DNA of 64,000 bases from Promethearchaeota archaeon (GCA_019058445.1 JAHPZA010000010.1:496001-560000); one strand, 5' to 3'; positions 16,905-26,268 are shown, numbered from the stretch's first letter. Numbers and translations: made by a program. The notes: generated from the sequence alone by a model not told the origin.

Positions 16905-18236
16905 TTAAGTACCTTTTGCCAAATCTCTACGCATTAATTTAATTTTCTTTTTGAGATCAACTAATTCGTTATCCTTTTCATCTAGTTTTGTTTCAAGTTT
17001 TAAACTTTCATCTTTAGCTTTTTGTAAATCATTCAATATTTTATCTTCAATTCTTTCTGACTCATATAATTTTTTGCTTAGTTCATCATTTTTTTGGTTT
17101 AGCGAATCTATCTCAGAATCTTTTTCTTGTATCATTTTGTCTTTTTCATTCAATTGAATATCAAATTGAGCTGAACCTTTCTGAGTATTATCAAGTTTCT
17201 CTTCAATATGGCGGATTAACTCTTCATTTGCAATTAGTTTTTGGGTTTTTTCTTCAATTTCAATAGCCAATGATTTAATTCGTTCTTCTTTTTTTTCTAA
17301 GTCCTTTTTTAATAGATTAAAAGTTTCTAATTGCTGCTGCAGATCAGCAATTTTTTGATTTGCTGAAGTCAGATTTTTTTCATTTTCAAAAATAGCTTTT
17401 TCTTTCTCTGTGATAATTTCATCTTTTTTCTCTAATAATAGCTGGGTCTTATCGAATTTAGATTTTTGAACCGTATCCTTTTCGAGATAACTAATTTGTT
17501 CTTCTAAAGTTCTAATTTTTTTCGCTTTTTCTTCTAATTGCTTAATTAAGTTTTCATTTTCAACTTTATTTTGATTAATTTGAGTGGTTAAATCTTCAAT
17601 TTTTTGATTTTGATTAGTTATAGTTATATTTAAATTTTCAAGTTGAGCAATATGATCTTCCATAACCTTAATTTTATTATCTTTTTCCTGAAGTGATGAG
17701 TATATCTCTTGGATATATTTTTGCTTATCTTCAACTGAAATACTTAACTCCTCAATTTTATGAGATTGTTCATTTATTAAAGAAGTCAAATTCATTATTT
17801 CTTCATCCTTGTGCTTTATGATTTCATTTAATTCATGGATGGCTTGAACCTGAGCTCCACTTGCCTCGTTACTTTTTGAGTAATTTTGAATTTCATTTTC
17901 TAATTGTTGAATTCTTACATTCCTTTCAGCTATAACTTTATCTTTATCTTTTAAAATTTCAATATTAGCCTCTCTATGATCCTTTAAATTCCTCTTAATT
18001 TCCTCGATTTCACCTTGCAAATTTGTGTTTTTTGTCTCTAACGCTTCCTTCTCTTTAAGAACGTCATTTATTTGATCAGTTAACTTCTCATTTTGCTCAG
18101 TTAATAAATTGAGCTGTTCTTGAAGAGGTTTTTCGGATTTAATTTGTTCTCCTTTGTCCTTTTCTTCTTCAACCCATCCTAGGGCAGAGAGTGCTTCAGT
18201 GATAGATTTTTCCTCACTTTCACGGTCATCTGGCAA
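16905..18236 (-). CDS. Long coiled-coil protein
   Basis: A 443-aa protein in which residues 35-435 are an almost continuous heptad coiled coil rich in Glu, Lys, Gln and Asn, with repeated blocks such as EEKAKKIRTLEEQISYLEKD. The first 30 residues (SITEALSALGWVEEE) are a short helical head that is not part of the coil. There are no ATPase motifs, so it is not an SMC protein itself, and no membrane segment. Low-complexity coils attract false homologies, so I give no function; a scaffold or filament role is possible. Convergent with the DUF1593 gene. Confidence 0.8.
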   Translation of the reverse strand: MPDDRESEEKSITEALSALGWVEEEKDKGEQIKSEKPLQEQLNLLTEQNEKLTDQINDVLKEKEALETKNTNLQGEIEEIKRNLKDHREANIEILKDKDKVIAERNVRIQQLENEIQNYSKSNEASGAQVQAIHELNEIIKHKDEEIMNLTSLINEQSHKIEELSISVEDKQKYIQEIYSSLQEKDNKIKVMEDHIAQLENLNITITNQNQKIEDLTTQINQNKVENENLIKQLEEKAKKIRTLEEQISYLEKDTVQKSKFDKTQLLLEKKDEIITEKEKAIFENEKNLTSANQKIADLQQQLETFNLLKKDLEKKEERIKSLAIEIEEKTQKLIANEELIRHIEEKLDNTQKGSAQFDIQLNEKDKMIQEKDSEIDSLNQKNDELSKKLYESERIEDKILNDLQKAKDESLKLETKLDEKDNELVDLKKKIKLMRRDLAKGT

Positions 18237-18461
18237 ATTTATATCCTCTCTTTTAACACTATATTCTTAACAAATAATTACAATTGATTATATCGTAATT
18301 AAATCTATTAAATTTTTTCATTCTTATTTGTAATTTACACCTAAAAAGTCATAATTTACGAATGAGAATCTTTCTACTCATCATCTAATTTGAATTTTAC
18401 TTCTAATATATCTTTCTTTATTTGTTTGAGCTCTTTATATTCACATTTCTTGTTTATTTAG

Positions 18462-18956
18462 CTATTTTAGTATAAAAACGTACTTGCGATCTAATAGGAA
18501 TTTAGTTAAGTAACCACAAGATAAGGCTACCACCATACTTATTTCTAATGGAGTGTGTAAGAAATTAGTCATTAGAAACTGTATCCCTATATTCTCAATA
18601 GTAGTAATAATAGCAAAAAAGAAATATTTAAAGAACTCCTCCGAAGTTTCTTTTAATTGAAACGCAGTACTTTTAAAAACTATAAACTTATCTAATATGA
18701 ACTTTACGAGGTATGTTACTCCTACGGCAACGATCGAACCAATCAATTCAGGCATATTATATGGACTAGTTGAACAATAAAAATTTTGAATAAAATCAAT
18801 ATCACTAAAATTTTGACAAATAATTGGAGCAAAATACAATTGATTTGATTTTTGAATTAAGTAATTTAAGCAAATCATAGCTATAGCAAATGAAAAGTAG
18901 AGAATCATTTGCTTTTTAATATTTTCATGATTTTCAATATCTTTGTTTTCTTGCAT
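18462..18956 (-). CDS. GtrA-like membrane protein
   Basis: A 164-aa protein with four hydrophobic segments in two pairs, the GtrA arrangement. Each pair ends in a family-like motif: VTYLVKFILDKFIVFKS and CGYLTKFLLDRKYVFILK. GtrA proteins are thought to help move polyprenyl-linked sugars across the membrane for cell-surface glycans. It starts 3 bases after the zinc-ribbon membrane gene and is the last gene of a three-gene minus-strand operon with the EMC3-type gene. Confidence 0.8.
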   Translation of the reverse strand: MQENKDIENHENIKKQMILYFSFAIAMICLNYLIQKSNQLYFAPIICQNFSDIDFIQNFYCSTSPYNMPELIGSIVAVGVTYLVKFILDKFIVFKSTAFQLKETSEEFFKYFFFAIITTIENIGIQFLMTNFLHTPLEISMVVALSCGYLTKFLLDRKYVFILK

Positions 18957-18959
18957 ATT

Positions 18960-19262
18960 TTACCTCATTTCATCATTATTTAGCTTAGCACCACAATGAT
19001 AGCAAAATTTAGCAACTGATTCTTTGATTTCGCCTCCGCATACAGGACACTTTCTTAAAGTTTGAACATACGGTTCATAAAGAGATTGCTGTGTAGCGTA
19101 GGGCCGGCTTCTCTTTTTAAATAAAAATGGTAACCAACAGATTATGGGCAAAAAGAAAAAAGGAATTGCATACCATACATTAAGTATTAAGGATAATACC
19201 AAAAAAAAGATAGTTATTATAATAAATATAATGTTAATGAGTATAATTCGTCTTCTATTCAT
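18960..19262 (-). CDS. Small membrane protein with C-terminal zinc ribbon
   Basis: 100 aa: two closely spaced hydrophobic helices (about 6-28 and 31-48) followed by a cytoplasmic tail with a double-CxxC ribbon, CPVCGGEI (about 72-79) and CYHCGAKL (about 87-94). Proteins of this architecture are common in archaea and have no known function. It lies 30 bases after the EMC3-type gene and 3 bases before the GtrA-like gene, so the three are probably one transcript. Confidence 0.8.
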   Translation of the reverse strand: MNRRRIILINIIFIIITIFFLVLSLILNVWYAIPFFFLPIICWLPFLFKKRSRPYATQQSLYEPYVQTLRKCPVCGGEIKESVAKFCYHCGAKLNNDEMR

Positions 19263-19292
19263 TTTTATAGCTTTTACTTCTGTAATTCTTAA

Positions 19293-19919
19293 TTATTCAT
19301 CTTTTATTTTATCTTTCCAAGATTCAGTTTGCTCATTCTCATCTGGTTCTTGAGCTTCCATATCAACAAGAGGAAGTGTTTGAGAATCAGAATTTTCTAA
19401 GGTTGTATCTTGGATTGGGCTTGATACATGAAATGGTCCCATTCCTTGTTGAGTCCCTCCTAAAGAGCCCATAAGATCTCTAAATTGGTCTTTCTTGGAT
19501 TCTTTTCCAGTGAGTTTCAAAACCAATTTCCTTATTCCAAACGCTAATAAGGAAAATCCTAAAGAAAAGCCAAAATAAACCCAAAACCAGTATTCATACA
19601 TTCCAAATTGAAAAGAGAGTAAAGCAAATATCCCCAAAAATATAACGCATCTAATAGCCATAGGAGCTAATTGCTTTTTTAACATAGTTTTCATTAATTG
19701 CATTGTTTCTTGCTGCAATTGAAGCATAAGAGTTTGATCTCCTAAAATTTGAGCCTGTCGTAATCGTTGTTGAAGATTTCGTGCATCATCCCTTATTTTT
19801 TTCATCACGTCTGGTTTTAAACCAAGTATCCAATTCAAGATATATCCAAATAAGACTAATCCAATGGAAATCCACATTAATTGAAAAATGATATCCGTTG
19901 TTAGTGGTTCAAGAGCCAT
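19293..19919 (-). CDS. DUF106/EMC3-TMCO1-family membrane protein insertase
   Basis: The archaeal branch of the YidC/Oxa1/EMC3 insertases that place proteins in the membrane. The pattern is an N-terminal membrane helix (about 10-33, IIFQLMWISIGLVLFGYIL), a cytoplasmic helical hairpin rich in Arg/Gln (KKIRDDARNLQQRLRQAQ to QLQQETMQLMKTMLKK), and two more membrane helices (about 85-130). LEPLTTDIIFQ at the start and LKPDVMKKIRDDARNLQ fit DUF106. An acidic tail from about 145 to 208 with MGSLGGTQQGMG could contact the ribosome. First gene of the operon with the zinc-ribbon and GtrA genes. Confidence 0.87.
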   Translation of the reverse strand: MALEPLTTDIIFQLMWISIGLVLFGYILNWILGLKPDVMKKIRDDARNLQQRLRQAQILGDQTLMLQLQQETMQLMKTMLKKQLAPMAIRCVIFLGIFALLSFQFGMYEYWFWVYFGFSLGFSLLAFGIRKLVLKLTGKESKKDQFRDLMGSLGGTQQGMGPFHVSSPIQDTTLENSDSQTLPLVDMEAQEPDENEQTESWKDKIKDE

Positions 19920-20033
19920 AATAAAATCACTATATTAAAGAAATTAGTATAAAATAATAATTTTTGTATAAAGTACTACCAGAACTTAAGATTTTAAGCT
20001 AAACGTATTGCTTTCTATTAACTGTATCATGAT

Positions 20034-21059
20034 TTATCTTAAGTTTCCTGATAAGTAGCCCATTAAATATTTGGAATAAAGAGTTTTAAATTTAGTAGGT
20101 ATTGAAGCCATTATAGCACACCCTAACCGGCATCCGTCACAAAAATCAAAATTATCATGATTTTTCATGATTTCTGTTACTTCTTCACTATTATAGACAT
20201 TGGAAAGCGTATGATTAAACGGATTAAAGCTTAATATTGGATGAATTTTACATGGATAATCTATGTCCCCATTATGCCTAATAAACATATATGTTTCAGC
20301 GACATGGCAACGCAGAATTTTTTGATGCTTTGGAACTCCACCAAACCCCCCTTTTTCTACAATCTCAATACTTACAGGATCAGTTAAGATATTTCTAAAT
20401 TTGGTTCTCAACTCTCGGATCTTATTTGCCCAAATAGACAGATCTGGAATTAATTCTTGTATATGTTCTACTCGATAACTCTCTCCTGAAATGTCCCAAA
20501 CGATATCTTCTGCGGGATATAATTCTACAGAACACGCTAACTTTTCTGCTAATTCACAGATATTTTCTAATAAATGTAGATTATCTTTCATTACTACGGT
20601 GCTTATAATGACTTTGATATCTTTTTTGTTAGCTATGTTAATGGATTCAATAACTTTATCGAATACTTTAATTCCCCTTGATTTGTTATGCATTTCTGCT
20701 GTTGGATAATCTAGTGATGTTAATATAAAGTCTAATCCTTCCAATTTTGGTAATATTTTTGGAAGTAAATAGCCATTAGAAGTGATTCCATTAATAAAAT
20801 TATGCTCAACTCCCATATGATAGACTATTTCAGGGAGATCTTTTCTCAATGTAGGCTCACCTCCAGTTATGGAGAGGGTATTTACTCCGATTTCAGCCAA
20901 TTGATCTATTAGATTTTTTATCTGTACTGTATTCATCTCATTGTGTATATATGATTCTGGTAGGGAACTTACAGTACAAAATGAGCAATAAGCGTTACAC
21001 CTTAGAGTGATCTCAATTTGGGCTGAATACGGTGTTTTTCTACTTGAAATGTGATTCAA
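20034..21059 (-). CDS. Radical SAM protein with C-terminal auxiliary cysteine cluster
   Basis: The CNAYCSFC motif at residues 21-28 (C21, C25, C28) binds the [4Fe-4S] cluster used with S-adenosylmethionine, and SITGGEPTLRKDL is the SAM-binding GGEP strand. Near the C terminus CHVAE, YPCKIHP and FCDGCRLGC supply a SPASM/twitch-type set of cysteines for a further cluster. Such enzymes often modify peptides or cofactors; I see no peptide substrate or partner next to it and cannot name the reaction. About 41 bases of the 3' flank separate its neighbours and it seems to be a single gene. Confidence 0.85.
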   Translation of the reverse strand: MNHISSRKTPYSAQIEITLRCNAYCSFCTVSSLPESYIHNEMNTVQIKNLIDQLAEIGVNTLSITGGEPTLRKDLPEIVYHMGVEHNFINGITSNGYLLPKILPKLEGLDFILTSLDYPTAEMHNKSRGIKVFDKVIESINIANKKDIKVIISTVVMKDNLHLLENICELAEKLACSVELYPAEDIVWDISGESYRVEHIQELIPDLSIWANKIRELRTKFRNILTDPVSIEIVEKGGFGGVPKHQKILRCHVAETYMFIRHNGDIDYPCKIHPILSFNPFNHTLSNVYNSEEVTEIMKNHDNFDFCDGCRLGCAIMASIPTKFKTLYSKYLMGYLSGNLR

Positions 21060-21308
21060 TAAGTAGGTTCTTAAGTATTGTAAGTAAGTTTTTAACCGAA
21101 TATGTGGAATATGATAACACCGTACTTTTTTGAATTAAGATAATTTAGTCTGTTAAATTTAAAAAATTTTATTTGAGAGGTATTAAAAAAATTGCTATTA
21201 AACTACTTAAATATAATTTTAATATATTATTCTTAGAATTTGATAAAAGATTATTAGTAAAAAAGGAAAAAAAAGAAAATAAATTTAACCTAGAGTGCTT
21301 TAAAAGCC

Positions 21309-21656
21309 TTAAGATTCATTTCCACAACTTTTACATATATAGCGTTTAGCATAAATCTTGATTCCTCCCATCTGGTGGAGGACATTGCTCTTATCTTCCT
21401 CTGTCTTGAAAGCTGTACCACCGCATTTTGTACATACTCTTCTCCCCTCTACAGGTGGCTTTTCTTTCATTTTTTCTTCTTCCTCTTGTTTTTCAACAAG
21501 AGCTGAAGGTTTAACAGTAGAAGCTGCTGATGCTGTACTTGTAGCAGCGGGTGTTGGTTGAGGAGCAGGCGCTTTACTTCCCATCTCCAGGACTTTATCA
21601 AGCTTTTGATCTATTTTTTTTAACATTTCTATTACTTTTTCTTCGAACTCTGACAA
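21309..21656 (-). CDS. Small coiled-coil/zinc-ribbon protein sharing the gelsolin ribbon module
   Basis: 115 aa. An N-terminal helix (about 1-27, IEMLKKIDQKLDKVLE) is a short coiled coil, followed by an Ala/Pro/Thr/Ser-rich linker (28-60) and a zinc ribbon: CTKC near 74-77 and CKSC near 108-111. The ribbon has the same layout as the one ending the gelsolin at 13018-13977: EGRR just before the first pair, DKSN in the middle, and a Tyr-Lys/Ala-Lys-Arg-Tyr strand before the second pair. I do not know its function; the shared module suggests a common partner. Plain TFIIS-like zinc ribbon is an alternative. Confidence 0.8.
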   Translation of the reverse strand: MSEFEEKVIEMLKKIDQKLDKVLEMGSKAPAPQPTPAATSTASAASTVKPSALVEKQEEEEKMKEKPPVEGRRVCTKCGGTAFKTEEDKSNVLHQMGGIKIYAKRYICKSCGNES

Positions 21657-21887
21657 AATTAGTCTCCTCTTTTTTTTAAGAATTTTGTTTCTAAAAAAGA
21701 AGTAATAGAAGTTTTTTAAAAATTTAAGTAAAAAGAAAAATGGGATTTTGTGAATTAAATAAGAGAATATAATTTAGAAAACCACAAAGAACGCATTAAA
21801 ACATTAAAGATATAAATAGTGAGAAAACAAACTTTATTTAATATCAATTTAAATGTTTAAACTATAATAAAATGGAGTAAAAACACA

Positions 21888-22547
21888 ATGTTTTTAATGA
21901 CTGAAGCATCAGGAAAAGCGCTTAGTGGTTTAAGGGATCTGACCATGTTAAAATGGTATTGGATTCCTTTAATGGTGATTGTAATGTATATCTATGCCAA
22001 TGAGATGAAGAAAGCGAGAGAATCAGGGGACTGGAATGCTATATATTCCGGATTGACCGTATTTGGACTGGATTTTTTCAATGAGACATGGAACGGATGG
22101 GTATTTGCCATTACACAACACTCTGCGTTTTGGACAACGCCAGGAGATACCGCATTTCGCGTAATGGTTGGTTGGAATATTGAAATAATCTTTATGTTTC
22201 TAATAGCAGGTATTGTTTTCTATAATATGCTAGATGAAGACAAAGATAAAAAGATGTTTGGATTACCTAATCGCTGGGCAATGGCTATCGGATTTGCTGC
22301 ATTTGCTGTGTTCATCGAATGCATATTAAACATAGGTGGTCATCTTGTGTGGGAATATCCATGGTGGAATCTTTCTATTATGGGAATATGGTTAATTTTT
22401 ATTATCGGTTATTTCTTCTTTTTTGCAGGCGCTGTTATAGTTATTAATATGGATGAAGACAAGCATAAAAAGATAGCACTAGCTATTATTTATGCAGTAC
22501 CAATCATTATGAATATTATAGCACTTGGTCTTGGTTTGCATTATTAA
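21888..22547 (+). CDS. Polytopic membrane protein of unknown function
   Basis: 219 aa with about five membrane helices (near 22-37, 96-114, 130-149, 160-187 and 195-216). Two helices are each followed by the same charged motif, DEDKDKK at 115-121 and DEDKHKK at 189-195, which hints at an internal repeat. Trp residues are frequent (WNGW, FWTT, GHLVWEYPWW). No family is recognised. An AATGGAG site before the ATG at 21888 supports the start. Alone between divergent and same-strand neighbours. Confidence 0.75.
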   Translation: MFLMTEASGKALSGLRDLTMLKWYWIPLMVIVMYIYANEMKKARESGDWNAIYSGLTVFGLDFFNETWNGWVFAITQHSAFWTTPGDTAFRVMVGWNIEIIFMFLIAGIVFYNMLDEDKDKKMFGLPNRWAMAIGFAAFAVFIECILNIGGHLVWEYPWWNLSIMGIWLIFIIGYFFFFAGAVIVINMDEDKHKKIALAIIYAVPIIMNIIALGLGLHY

Positions 22548-22674
22548 AATTTTATAAATATTATAAAAAAATCAGGGTGAAGGAGATATTATTCACCTTT
22601 TCTTTTTTTCTTTTTCTAATAATTTTTTTTTTGATCAACAAAATTATAAAAATAAACAGAATAAATGATTAACT

Positions 22675-23877
22675 ATGGCATTTAAAGGTCTTTTTCCGAA
22701 ATTACATCCCATTAAAGAATTGAAAAATTCTCGGTTAATGGAAATTGCTCCCGATGTTTGGGAAATAGAAGGTTATATTTCTACACAATTTTTTATAAAA
22801 CCTGCATCTAGTAATATTTTTATCTTTAAGGATAATGATGATGTCCTGTTACTAGATACTGGACTGTATCCTTATTATCGAAAAATAATTATTGATGTCC
22901 TCTCAAAATTTAAAAGCCAAGGGGCAAAAAATCTAACATTATTAGTATCCCAGGGTCATTTTGATCATGTAGCAAATAATGATGTTATATTAGAAGCTGG
23001 TTATGATAATGTGCGATTTTTACTGCCTAAAATTGAATTGGGAACAATTGATTTATTTAATCATTTTACTGGGGATTTTGAAGAACTTGAAAATTATTAT
23101 AATCCCTATTCGATGCTTCCATTGCCTGTAAAGATGGCGAGTAAGATTTCTATAAAATTCGCTCGATCATTAATAGTACGTATGACTAAAAAACTGTTTA
23201 ATGGTATTGAAACTCTGGTCGATAAAGCAGAACTTCTTTCAATGGATTCTCGAGTAACAAAAAAAATTGGAGAGGTTGAATTTATGGGATGGGATGTTGG
23301 TCGATTTTTTGCGATTCATGATGGTGCTCATAGCCCAGGTCATATTTCTTTATATGATCCTAAAAATAAACTGTTAATGACTGGTGATTCTACTATTGAG
23401 ATTAATCCCCCCTTTTTCAATAGTAGGTTAGTAAAATGTATAGAGCTCATGGAAAAGTTTCGCAAAATAGCAGAACAGGGTTATGTTAATATTGCAATTG
23501 ATTCCCATCACAGCTCTACCTATTTTAGAAAAATTTTTGATAAATTTAATATCGATCCTTTACATCCTATTCAAATTGCAGATCTAGCTCATGGTAAAGA
23601 TGAATGTGTAGCATATTTTACTATGTTTGAAAATTATTATAGAGATTTGAAAGATGAAATACTCGCAGCACTTTCAAACCTAAAAGAAGCAACAATTCCC
23701 GAATTAGTGAAGGAATTCAAGAAATCTGACAATGAAGCTGTGAAAATGAAAATAGCTATGAAATTTCCAAATTTTCCCTCTCGCTTAGATGTGCTAATTG
23801 CTGTAGTATTAGATGAACTCAAAGTGCCGTATAGAAGAAAAGGTAAAAAAGTAATATTTACATCAATTAGTTCCTAA
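22675..23877 (+). CDS. Metallo-beta-lactamase-fold protein with altered first metal ligand
   Basis: 400 aa. Residues 20-285 are an MBL domain: LLLDTGLYPYY, the metal loop SQGHFDHVAN (Q93, H95, D97, H98), DGAHSPGHISLY, MTGDSTIEINPP and IDSHHSS. The first ligand position, normally His, is Gln93, so one metal may bind weakly or the site may be mononuclear. The last 110 residues form an alpha-helical domain (ALSNLKEATIPELVKEFKK) followed by a short basic strand; it looks like a winged-helix and may bind nucleic acid. Substrate unknown. Confidence 0.8.
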   Translation: MAFKGLFPKLHPIKELKNSRLMEIAPDVWEIEGYISTQFFIKPASSNIFIFKDNDDVLLLDTGLYPYYRKIIIDVLSKFKSQGAKNLTLLVSQGHFDHVANNDVILEAGYDNVRFLLPKIELGTIDLFNHFTGDFEELENYYNPYSMLPLPVKMASKISIKFARSLIVRMTKKLFNGIETLVDKAELLSMDSRVTKKIGEVEFMGWDVGRFFAIHDGAHSPGHISLYDPKNKLLMTGDSTIEINPPFFNSRLVKCIELMEKFRKIAEQGYVNIAIDSHHSSTYFRKIFDKFNIDPLHPIQIADLAHGKDECVAYFTMFENYYRDLKDEILAALSNLKEATIPELVKEFKKSDNEAVKMKIAMKFPNFPSRLDVLIAVVLDELKVPYRRKGKKVIFTSISS

Positions 23878-23940
23878 AAGAGGGATTTTGGAAGTTGATT
23901 TGTGTTTTAGGATTATAAAATGTAATCTACTATTTTTTTA

Positions 23941-26268
23941 TTAATTTCTTTGTTTTACTGGGTTTAAGACATTGAAAAAATCTCGTCTTACATTCACATT
24001 TGCTTGAAATTTAACAATAATCTTATTTCCTGAAAGAGTAGTGGCTAGAAAGTTTTTATAATTACTTCCGAATCTCGAGAATGAAATTATATCACCATCT
24101 TTTAACTTTGAATCCAATCTCGAAGCATCCTTGACCCTAAGATACATCCCGGGTTTTAAATCATTTAAATCATTAATATTATGAATACTAGAAAAGGAAT
24201 AAGAACCTGAATAATTTTCTACTATATAATCATATAATTGCTTTAAGGGTTTTTTTTCTAATTTGATTATCTCCCCTTTTAAGCCTCTTTTAGCAATAAG
24301 AAGCGCTGCAATCGCATGATCTACAAATCCTTTAGATCTTACTTCACTCACTAATTCACCTTTCTGCAGATGAAACAACGCTTCTTTAGTGGTTTTAAAC
24401 TCATCAACCAAGAAAATCTCGGCAGGAGCAAAACGATTCTTAGCATTTATGTCCGATTCCTCATATTCTTTAACAGTAGATAAGTCAGTTATTACACATG
24501 AGTTATCCTCACAGGGAATATTGAAAAATTCGATAAAAAAATCAATAATGAAATCTGAACCAGGTCCATTTCCAACAAAGATCTTATTAATTAAATCTCT
24601 TTCATTTCTTAAAAAACTCGTCAATTCCATATTTAATTGTCTTTTTAGGATATTATGGCTTCGAAGATTTTCTATATTGTTTTTCAGATTTACAAACCAT
24701 AGTGAAGGTAATTCACCTTTTTCAATTAAACAAAATCCGAAATGTCGAGTCCCAGGATCAACTGCGAGAATCACGTCATTCTGTTCGAATTTAAATAGAT
24801 GAATTTCAGCTCTTCCCTCAGATACTTTCATTAAAGAATTAAAAAAATTCTCGAAGTGATCATTCTTCACCTGCAAAAAAAAAGTATCTGTTTGGGATTG
24901 AAATAGAACCTCTATATTATATTTTTCAATTAAAGGAAACACATCAGTATAATTTTCTATTTTTATTATGATGTCTTGAGAAGGAACAATTTTGAGTATT
25001 TTTACCTTCTCAATTGCTTTTGCGATTGCTTGAGCGATATCGTCTTCATTTTTCCCTGAATATATGTCTACATGGAGCCCATCTAAATGAAATGCTTCGC
25101 AAGCAGCAGTGGCGGCTAAAATATCGTAAAGTTTCGTTACCTGATTATGTTCTCTTGATACTGTTAGTGCCTTTCTACATCTTGGAACAACACGGACAGA
25201 AGCAGATTTATGAGTTCCTTTACTGACTTTGTTAATAGTTATGATTCCTTTTATTTTTGAGCCAACCACTTTAAAGTCTATCAAGTCTTCAAGCCTTTCT
25301 TTAATAAATTCAAATTGTAAATCACCTACGACTAAGAGATTTATTATATTTCGTTCAGTATAATAATCGAATGGAATAATTCGTTTTAATTTTTCAAGAA
25401 TTTCTAAAGATAGTTTAAACTTATGAGAATCATTAATCTCAATAAAAAATTCCTTCCTTGGAAGAACCTCCGCCATTATACTTTTTATTTTTGGAGATAT
25501 AAACTTTCCATGATAATATTTAGTACCTAAACTGAATTTAGGATCAATATTTAGTAATAGTTGGACTATTTCTCCTTCAGAGGCTTGTTTAAGCGGTCTT
25601 CTCTTTAAGGAATAAATGGCCTTGGTTTTTACTTCGGAAGTTAGAGTCCTTTTAGATTCTAATTCTCCTGAAAGAATTCCAACATTAATTATATTTCCAA
25701 GTCCTTTCCTATATACATAACCTAGAATGATAAATGATAAATCTTCTTCTATTTTTTTCCTATGTGTTGTATAAATTGAGATTTTGGAAATTAATTCTTC
25801 AATCCCTATATTTTCTCTGGCAGAAGTTTGAATTATTGATATCGCGCGAGCATTAAGTTTTTCCAAATCTTTTTTTATTTTATCAACGTTCGCAGTTGGT
25901 TGGTCCATTTTTGTAGCTGCAATTATGATTGGTATATTCTTTTCCTTTGCTTTTTCAAAAAGCCAGAATGTTCTTGCTTGAAAACCCTCCGTGCCAGAAA
26001 CTACTAAAACTAATAAATCAGCAAATTCAAGCCCTAATGCCGGACTGGCTTTAAAATCGGAATGTCCAGCAGTATCGAGTAGATTTAACAAAAGTTTTGA
26101 TTTTTTTATTTCGAATTGAATTACTTTTAGACTTACAGTTGTTCCATGGGCTAGTTCAAAATCAAGATTATCAGGAAATTTACCTACAATTACCTCTATC
26201 AAAGAGCTTTTTCCTGCTTGGGCATGTCCTGCAAAAAGTACATTAAGGACTCTATACTTTTGTTCCAT
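23941..26268 (-). CDS. Translation-factor-like GTPase fused to a YqgF/RuvX-like RNase H domain
   Basis: Residues 8-165 are a TRAFAC-class GTPase of elongation-factor type: P-loop GHAQAGKSS (14-22), Thr-rich switch I HGTT (41-44), DTAGH (65-69), TKMD (119-122) and SAR (149-151). A beta-barrel domain II (about 178-260) and further alpha/beta domains (about 270-490) follow. At 498-512 ILAVDPGTRHFGFCL begins an RNase H fold; VDEFKTTKEA (621-630) matches the DERLTT motif of YqgF and VDHAIAALLIA (649-659) the last catalytic Asp strand. D504, E623 and D650 would be the metal ligands. Residues 700-765 are a small beta domain. YqgF/RuvX trims 16S pre-rRNA in bacteria, so a ribosome-linked nuclease switched by GTP is a fair guess, not a demonstrated function. 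Confidence 0.85.
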   Translation of the reverse strand: MEQKYRVLNVLFAGHAQAGKSSLIEVIVGKFPDNLDFELAHGTTVSLKVIQFEIKKSKLLLNLLDTAGHSDFKASPALGLEFADLLVLVVSGTEGFQARTFWLFEKAKEKNIPIIIAATKMDQPTANVDKIKKDLEKLNARAISIIQTSARENIGIEELISKISIYTTHRKKIEEDLSFIILGYVYRKGLGNIINVGILSGELESKRTLTSEVKTKAIYSLKRRPLKQASEGEIVQLLLNIDPKFSLGTKYYHGKFISPKIKSIMAEVLPRKEFFIEINDSHKFKLSLEILEKLKRIIPFDYYTERNIINLLVVGDLQFEFIKERLEDLIDFKVVGSKIKGIITINKVSKGTHKSASVRVVPRCRKALTVSREHNQVTKLYDILAATAACEAFHLDGLHVDIYSGKNEDDIAQAIAKAIEKVKILKIVPSQDIIIKIENYTDVFPLIEKYNIEVLFQSQTDTFFLQVKNDHFENFFNSLMKVSEGRAEIHLFKFEQNDVILAVDPGTRHFGFCLIEKGELPSLWFVNLKNNIENLRSHNILKRQLNMELTSFLRNERDLINKIFVGNGPGSDFIIDFFIEFFNIPCEDNSCVITDLSTVKEYEESDINAKNRFAPAEIFLVDEFKTTKEALFHLQKGELVSEVRSKGFVDHAIAALLIAKRGLKGEIIKLEKKPLKQLYDYIVENYSGSYSFSSIHNINDLNDLKPGMYLRVKDASRLDSKLKDGDIISFSRFGSNYKNFLATTLSGNKIIVKFQANVNVRRDFFNVLNPVKQRN

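Noticed and set aside
16905..18236. Idea that the long coiled coil is an SMC, kinesin-like or myosin-like protein
   Set aside because: No ATPase or motor motifs are present; heptad repeats alone give misleading similarities.
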